A stretch of DNA of 64,000 nt from Coriaria nepalensis (Eukaryota; Streptophyta; Magnoliopsida; Cucurbitales; Coriariaceae), in NCBI GenBank assembly GCA_027186245.1, contig CP114498.1:3665501-3729500 (forward strand), read 5' to 3'. A program made the translations under genes and the position numbers. The stretch's first letter is position 1. Each line of letters starts with the position of its first letter. Below the pieces are notes generated by a model. That model ran no database searches and had not been told where the DNA came from. It saw nothing but the letters and a program-made list of their open reading frames with translations. This document shows, in pieces, positions 62,267 through 64,000 of this stretch.

Positions 62267-62733
62267 GACTATGCATGCTAGTATTCCATTGCTTCACCAA
62301 ACGCTTCATCTACAGTGTTGGTAAAATAAGGTATTCTTTATCTTCTCAACTTTCTTATTCCAATACTTCAGATTCTTTGAAATCTTTTCTATTCTTTATT
62401 GACTCACATGTTGAGCCTAAATTATTCCAAGAGACATCTAAAGATTCTATGTGGCGAAAGGCCATGGAACAAGAGATTCATGCTTTGGAATTGAATAAGA
62501 CTATGCATGCTACTATTCCATTGCTTCACCAACCGCTTCATCTACAGTTGTTGGTAAAATCAGGTATCCTTTGTCTTCTAAACTTTCTTATTCCAATACT
62601 TCAGATTCTCTTAAATCTTTTCTATCCTCTATTGACTCACATGTTGAGCCTAAATCATTCCAAGAGGCATCTAAAGATTCTAGGTGGCAAAAGGCCATGG
62701 AACAAGAGATTCATGCTTTGGAATTGAACAAGA
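62267..62733 (+). repeat. Tandem duplication, 232-233-bp unit, in the copia element
   Basis: The unit starting GACTATGCATGCTAGTATTC at 62267 begins again at 62499 (GACTATGCATGCTACTATTC). Both copies carry the same segment encoding a stretch just before the reverse transcriptase (DSHVEPK, AMEQEIHALELNK). They differ by a one-base indel and roughly fifteen substitutions by eye. Only the second copy continues into the reverse transcriptase. Confidence 0.92.
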
Positions 62734-64000
62734 CCTGGGACATTGTTGACTTACCTCCTACCAAGCAGCCTATTGGATCAAAATGGATGTACAAAATTAA
62801 GTACCAAGCTGATGGCAACATTAAGAGGTATAAAGCAAGGCGCATGCCTAAGGATATAATCAAAAGGAAAGAATTGATTATCATGAGACGTTTTCACCGG
62901 TTGCTAAGATGGTCACTGTCCGTTGTATCATCTCTTTAGCTTCTGTTTATAGCTGGCCCCTTCATCAAGTGGATGTTCACAATGATTTTTTGCAGGGGGC
63001 CTTGATGAGGAAGTTCTCATGCATATCCCTTCTGGCCTTACTGGTTATGGAAAGAACCAAGTTTATAGATTGAGAAAATCTCTCTAAGGTTTAAGACAAT
63101 CATCTAGGCAGTAGAACTTCAAATTTACCTTTGCTGTGCTTGAAGCTGGTTTTCTTCAGTCAAAGTTGGACTACAACTTGCTTACCAAAATTCTCAATGA
63201 CCATACTACTATTCTCCTAGTATATGTTGACGACATTTTAATCACTAAGAGTAACCCTATTGTCATTTTTGAGCTTTAGCATTTCCAACATTATAGATTT
63301 CATATGAAAGACTTGGGCCCTTTACAGTTTTTTCTTGGCTTTGAGATTGCTCGCAAGTCTTCTGGCATTTGCCTCACTCAGAGGAAATATGCAGTAGAGT
63401 TGATGTAGGTCTTCAGGATTGTAAACTTATTTCTACTCCCACGAAAGTTAACCTCAAATTTTCTTCTGTCAGCATGTACTACTCTTCAGGATCCTTTCTT
63501 GGTTGATCCTTAGCCCTTTCAACGGCTTATTGGTCATCTCATATACTTGACAATAACGCGTCTTGATATTACATTTAGTGTGCAAGTCCTTAGTTAACAT
63601 ATTTATGCCCCGCATGAGTCATATCTTTTGGCCGCACATAGAGTTTTTCATTACATCAAGACTGCTCTTGGCCTTGGCTTGTTCTATCTTGCAACTCTTC
63701 TTTCCACTTACAAGCCTTTTGTGATAGTAATTGGGCGACTTACCCGATTACACGTCGCTGAACCATAGGCTTTTGTGTTAAGCTTAGTCATTCCCTCATT
63801 TCATGGAAATCCACAAAGCAATAGGTTATTTCCAAGTCTTTTGCCGAGGATGAGTATTGTTCAATGGTTGTTGTGACTTGCGAAGTTTTATGGCTTCTTC
63901 AGTTGTTTAAAGATATAGGGCACCCTCTCTCTCTCATCCGTTTTTTCATGAGATAACTAAATATATCGAGATCGATTGTCACGTGATTTCGTGATCAAGT

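Larger units (their letters stand above)
59301..64000 (+). mobile_element. Ty1/copia retrotransposon, decayed, cut by the window end
   Basis: The 5' LTR ends near 59656; a TATA-like CTATAAATACC lies at about 59569-59579, and a primer-binding site follows. Gag begins near 59830 (ILVSQPLRGSQNYNIWNRAM). Protease Asp-Thr-Gly is at about 60688 and pre-integrase homology at 60692-61180 (SISLPNGTINLATHVGSV). The integrase catalytic core is at about 61310-61650 (TDNGLKFVNS, SPQQNGHVECKHRN with the catalytic Glu). Reverse transcriptase starts near 62570 (GSKWMYKIKYQADG) and reaches YVDD at about 63222. RNase H remnants run to the window end (IEIDCHV near 63968). Many stops and shifts, an 18-G run in integrase and a 232-bp internal tandem duplication show that it is not active. 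The 3' LTR lies outside the window. Confidence 0.88.

Noticed and set aside
1..64000. CRISPR arrays, bacterial operons or phage-like systems
   Set aside because: No spaced identical repeats of the right size, no bacterial-type genes; the content is plant nuclear throughout.

Overview
This is nuclear DNA of a flowering plant, most likely a eudicot. It is AT-rich, its genes carry GT-AG introns, and every recognisable product is a plant family: an auxin receptor, a SWEET sugar transporter, a CONSTANS-like factor, plant-only CC-type glutaredoxins, a membrane-anchored ubiquitin-fold protein and an NPH3-domain protein. Copia and LINE relics fill part of the right half. I cannot name the species.

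Layout, left to right. 1-4.8 kb: AT-rich spacer with microsatellites, an imperfect palindrome and a possible hAT-type end. 4.85-7.75 kb (+): TIR1-type auxin receptor F-box gene, 3 exons, with a miR393 site in exon 3. 7.75-13 kb: spacer with a ~122-bp tandem repeat. 13.0-14.67 kb (-): clade III SWEET gene, 5 exons, with two unusual sugar-pocket residues. 16.5-17.4 kb (+): decayed TMEM45/DUF716-like gene. 17.4-22.7 kb: spacer with a ~165-bp tandem array and a purine-rich tract. 22.7-24.6 kb (-): CONSTANS-like B-box/CCT gene. 26.2-27.2 kb (-): MUB gene. 29.4 and 31.4 kb (-): two single-exon CC-type glutaredoxins. 36.9-39.7 kb (+): OTU-type deubiquitinase pseudogene. 40.8 kb (+): third CC-type glutaredoxin. 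41.5 kb (-): tRNA-Arg(ACG). 42.2-44.5 kb (-): BTB/NPH3 gene. 45.9-49.4 kb (-): copia relic abutting a LINE relic (+) at 49.4-51.3 kb. 52.4-55.6 kb (-): five-CCCH zinc-finger gene. 58.0-64 kb (+): the 3' end of one copia element, then a second copia element that runs off the window.

The genes are not an operon; each has its own promoter. They form an old plant linkage block. From memory, Arabidopsis carries the same neighbours split between two duplicated segments: TIR1, OTU5 and CC-type glutaredoxins around At3g62930-At3g62980, and a CCCH protein, an NPH3 protein, glutaredoxins and COL13 around At2g47850-At2g47890. Here both sets sit together. Many members act in hormone, light or nutrient signalling (auxin perception, ROXY/TGA regulation, NPH3 signalling), but I infer no joint pathway from adjacency. 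I found no wholly new system. The best leads are the altered SWEET pocket, the decayed OTU5-like gene at its conserved address, and a C-terminal 14-3-3-type motif in the NPH3 protein.
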